DNA of 64,000 bases from Pithys albifrons albifrons. Its lineage: Eukaryota > Chordata > Aves > Passeriformes > Thamnophilidae. The notes below the pieces were generated by a model, which worked only from the letters and a program-made list of their open reading frames with translations, did not search any database and had not been told where the DNA came from. The stretch is taken from assembly GCF_047495875.1 (NCBI RefSeq), contig NC_092474.1, forward strand, positions 1,240,001 through 1,304,000, given 5' to 3'. Positions 61,400 to 64,000 of this stretch are shown piece after piece. Each line of letters starts with the position of its first letter. Position 1 is the stretch's first letter. The translations under genes were made by a program, and so were the position numbers.

Positions 61400-62930
61400 T
61401 GCACCAGTGTGATCAGTATTACAAAAGCTTAAGCATATCTAGCAAAAGGAACTTTTATTCCTTGAGTCCTGTAGGTATTTTTAAATAGAAATTAAATTAG
61501 TGCAGGCTCGTTGGTTAAGGAAGTCCTAGATCAGCTTTTTCGTAAGGAATTGAATGTTTAAATGGTTAAACACTTGGAGTTAAATGAAATCAGTGTTTTC
61601 TTGAACTGAGATTTTTAATTCAATGATGTCAAGGTTGGAAATGTCACAACCCAAAGTCCTTCTTTTGGTACCTGCTGTCACTGGAAAGGTTGGAGATACC
61701 AGCACAGCTGTGGCCTGTAATAGATTTCCGTTGTTTAGGCCATATTTAATGTGTTTGATAACTTAAGATGGTTATTCTAACAGTGTTCCTGTCCATCACA
61801 GTCCGTCAGTGTAGCTGTGTGTGAATCTGACTGGAGAGCACCTTGTGCCAGGCTGGGAGTCTCAGCCAGGTCTGTTTTCGCCCCCAGCAGGTGCACTGAA
61901 GTGCAGCCTCAGGCGCCGGGCTGTTCAGTCTGGGGTGTGTCAGCAATGCCCCCTCGCTGTGCTGTGGGTTTGTGTTAAATGCTGACGGCCTTTGTCTCTT
62001 ACTGCACAGGGCCACGACTCAAACAGCTCTGCAGACACCTGAGGAGAGATCCTTTGGAGTCTAGGGCAGAGGTTTGGTACAAAGCAAGTGTCCAGAAGTA
62101 CTTCAGTAACAGCCTCAAACTCTGAGTAAGAACAGGCAATATTCCTTGTTTGCTCATTCCTCAGCCTCAGTAAGGTAGAATTTCCTAGAGACCACTGTGC
62201 CAGCAGCAATACTTGACTGAAGACATTCCTCTGAGCAGGCTCACCAGCACTCTGAGAGGAAAATGAGCCTTTACCAAAAATGAAGAATTTCTTACTATTC
62301 CTACCAAGGTGGGTGGCCCTGACTGTTGTCTGCAGTTAATTTCTGGCTGTCAGTTTTCAGAGGGGAGGGCCTGGCCAGAGCAGTCATCTGAGCTTTAGCT
62401 GTATATTGTAGGAAACTTAAGGATGATTTATTGTCATGTCAGTGATGCTTCAGTGTAAGAATAAAACTGATTTCAGCTGTGCAAAGTGTAGCATTTCTGT
62501 AAGAATATGCCTTTGCTGCTTCTTAGTGAAGATTTAGCAAGTGAAATGATATATGGAAGGGTTAAGGTGGCTACATCTTTACTTGCTTACTCAAAACACA
62601 GGGCATGGTTTTGACAGGTTGGCAGAGCTGAGGAAGTGGTGACAGGTTCAGGTCCTAAGATGGCTTTGCTTTGGGAATTGGGTGCTGCATTCAGCCCCTC
62701 TGCAGGGGTTGGTTGGTTGGTGATGAGCAGCAGCTGGTCAGTAATGGTGCTGTGCTACACTCAGGGAAGGGATGGTGTTGCATTAAAAATCAGCCCTCAT
62801 TTCAAGTAGTTTTTTTATCTGCAGATAGTTGTGGAATACTTTATTTAAAGCCATTTCGAAGAGCGAGACCACTATATATATGTAAAGACAGGAAGAGAAG
62901 AACAGGATTTGGCTTAATAGTACATCATGC
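61400..62930. other. Spacer between DGCR8 and TRMT2A 3' ends
   Basis: No exon recognised. A sense AATAAA at 62460-62465 could be a still more distal DGCR8 signal. An AATAAA on the minus strand near 62839 could be a distal TRMT2A signal. Confidence 0.45.
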
Positions 62931-63076
62931 CCCATCCCTGCAAGGGTTCAGGGCCAGGCAGGAGGGGGCTGTGAGCTACCTGGTCTAGTGGAAAGTGTTC
63001 CCATGGCAGGGGGGGCTTGGTATGAGATGATCTTTAAGGTCCCTTCCAACACAAATCATTCTGTGATTCTGTGATA
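62931..63076 (+). mobile_element. CR1 LINE 3'-end fragment
   Basis: Reads CCCATCCCTGCAAGGGTTCA, then GGTCTAGTGG, GATGATCTTTAAGGTCCCTT, and ends with two ATTCTGTG tail repeats at about 63058-63073. This is the plus-strand 3' end of CR1 with an intact tail. It sits 65 bases beyond the TRMT2A poly(A) signal. Confidence 0.94.
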
Positions 63077-63142
63077 ATGAGATTTAATTCACATTAGTAT
63101 GATGAAGTAACTTAGAAGCTTTACAACTACTCTGTACAGGGA

Positions 63143-63148
63143 TTTATT
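63143..63148 (-). terminator. TRMT2A: TRMT2A poly(A) signal
   Basis: TTTATT on the plus strand is AATAAA on the minus strand, 23 bases after the TRMT2A stop codon. The 3' UTR would be extremely short, about 40-50 bases, and would end before the CR1 fragment. Confidence 0.6.
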
Positions 63149-63171
63149 ACCAGGATGGTACAGAAATGATG

Positions 63172-63733
63172 CTATTGCTGCAGTTGACAAGCAAAAGTAG
63201 TTTCTGTGAAGTCTCTCTCAGGAGTTGACTCCCTCTCTTGGCCTGCAGTGTCTCCATGGCCAGCAGCTGCCTGGCCCCCGTCGGTGTCCGAGGGGCTGCT
63301 GCCATTGCCCCCCTCAGGGCCAGAGCCTGGGGCCGTGCTCTCGCTGCCATTGCCCCCCTCAGGGCCACAGCCTGGGGCTGTGCTCTCACTGCCATTGCCC
63401 CCCTCAGGGCCACAGCCTGGGGCCGTGCTCTCGCTGCCATTGCCCCCCTCAGGGCCACAGCCTGGGGCTGTACTCTCGCTGCCATTGCCCCCCTCAGGGC
63501 CACAGCCTGGGGCCGTGCTCTCGCTGCCATTGCCCCCCTCAGGGCCACAGCCTGGGGCCGTGCTCTCGGCCGCGCCGGGCGCTGCTGCAGCCGCGCTCCC
63601 GTTGGCACATCCCACCCTTTCAAAGAAGATCAGCAACTCGCAGTGCCTGGTCTGAGGGAACAGATCCACTGCCAGGGCTCGAACGGGGCGGAAAGAGGCT
63701 CCTTTGACCCTGTTGGAAGGGGCCCGGCAAAGG
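63172..63733 (-). CDS. TRMT2A: TRMT2A last exon
   Basis: On the minus strand a long pyrimidine tract (63740-63766) and CACCAAG precede the exon, which starts at 63733 by completing a GA|C Asp codon. It reads 187 codons to TAG at 63172-63174. An alternative AG at 63710-63711 would delete seven or eight conserved residues and is less likely. Confidence 0.9.
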
Positions 63734-64000
63734 CTTGGTGGGAAAGGGAGAGAAAGGGGAGAAGAAATGATTACTGTTTTGGTATGCTGGTCATCACTGC
63801 TGTTCCTCCAAGAGCAGTTTTTCTTGCCCAAGAACCATCCCTACTGTTCCCATTCCAAGCTTGCCCTGCAGCAGCTCCGAGCTGTTGCTGGTGAAAGGTG
63901 AGCCTCAAGGAACCACAGTCCCCCCTCCCCAAGCAGCACGTATTTTTCTTAGGATATTTACTAAGCCAATGCAAGAAACACTCACTCTACAAAGTTATTC
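63172..64000 (-). CDS. TRMT2A: TRMT2A, tRNA (uracil-5-)-methyltransferase homolog A, C-terminal part
   Basis: Two exons are present: 63986-64000 (cut by the window edge, encoding NNFVD up to the split Asp codon) and 63172-63733. The joined reading is FVD-LCRAPSNRVKGASFRPVR then ALAVDLFPQTRHCELLIFFERV, the end of the TrmA/RumA-type SAM-dependent m5U methyltransferase domain. In this family the Glu of the FP-T-H-E motif is the general base, and it is kept here (HCE). The catalytic Cys lies just upstream, outside the window. Known role: m5U54 formation in cytosolic tRNA. After FERV the protein carries a tail of about 146 residues, much longer than the roughly 36 I recall in human, built mainly of six 15-residue repeats. 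The gene is convergent with DGCR8, as in human. Confidence 0.93.
63298..63568. repeat. TRMT2A: 45-bp coding minisatellite in TRMT2A, six units
   Basis: Six tandem 45-bp copies, nearly identical, run from about 63298 to 63568. On the minus strand each encodes ESTAPGCGPEGGNGS; the copy closest to the C-terminus has Ser for Cys. As 45 is a multiple of three the array keeps the TRMT2A frame. It is also stop-free in other frames, giving long opposite-strand shadow ORFs. Confidence 0.96.
63734..63985 (-). other. TRMT2A: TRMT2A last intron
   Basis: 252 bases, from GTGAGT (63985 downward) to the pyrimidine tract and CACCAAG at 63734. No other content. Confidence 0.85.
63986..64000 (-). CDS. TRMT2A: TRMT2A penultimate exon, last 15 bases
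   Basis: Minus strand reads GAATAACTTTGTAGA followed by GTGAGTG, a strong donor. In the frame set by the last exon it gives N-N-F-V and the first two bases of Asp, matching the human segment GNFVD just after the catalytic SCNP motif. Confidence 0.82.

Larger units (their letters stand above)
57655..61400 (+). other. DGCR8: DGCR8 3' UTR (extent uncertain)
   Basis: AT-rich sequence after the stop. Sense-strand AATAAA signals occur at 58455-58460, 58581-58586, 59724-59729, 61113-61118 and 61378-61383, so alternative 3' ends are likely. A TA microsatellite at about 58037-58087 can fold back on itself. No conserved protein is encoded; open frames here are short and unlike known families. Confidence 0.6.

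Noticed and set aside
63147..63894. Plus-strand ORFs (149, 160 and 218 codons) and an alternative minus-strand frame over the TRMT2A repeat
   Set aside because: A 45-bp repeat lacking stops is open in several frames. Only the minus-strand frame ending at 63172 continues the conserved TRMT2A sequence.

Overview
This window is vertebrate nuclear DNA. It has large spliced genes with GT-AG introns, three CpG islands in an otherwise CpG-poor background, and 3'-end fragments of CR1 LINEs with the (ATTCTRTG)n tail. CR1 fragments and the compact gene spacing suggest a bird; the species cannot be read from the sequence. The gene order TANGO2 > DGCR8 > < TRMT2A matches human 22q11.2.

Layout. 1-4.1 kb: AT-rich DNA with no recognisable exon. 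4.1-5.1 kb: a CpG island with three inverted CCAAT boxes and a good minus-strand splice donor, probably the promoter of the leftward neighbour (ARVCF by synteny, which is inference). 7.46-7.63 kb: CR1 fragment. 7.78-8.34 kb: 20-bp minisatellite abutting the TANGO2 CpG island and noncoding exon 1. 14.36-33.18 kb: TANGO2, eight coding exons, complete, 276 aa. 33.2-41.3 kb: TANGO2 3' UTR and intergenic DNA. 41.3-42.2 kb: DGCR8 CpG-island promoter with CCAAT boxes and a YY1-type start element. 46.98-57.65 kb: DGCR8, thirteen coding exons, complete, 775 aa. 57.65 to about 61.4 kb: long 3' UTR with several poly(A) signals. 62.93-63.08 kb: CR1 fragment. 63.17-64.0 kb, minus strand: the last two exons of TRMT2A, the upstream one cut by the window edge.

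All exon joins for TANGO2 and DGCR8 were checked by hand. Phases are consistent and the two coding sums (831 and 2328 nt including stop) are multiples of three.

The main regulatory content is in DGCR8 exon 2. It carries two stem-loops, one in the 5' UTR (mir-3618-like) and one inside the coding sequence (mir-1306). These are the known hairpins through which the DROSHA-DGCR8 Microprocessor cleaves its own DGCR8 mRNA. Several short upstream ORFs lie in the same leader. The most unusual local features are a 45-bp in-frame minisatellite that lengthens the TRMT2A C-terminus with six 15-residue repeats, and the 20-bp minisatellite beside the TANGO2 promoter. I did not find an undescribed multi-gene system.
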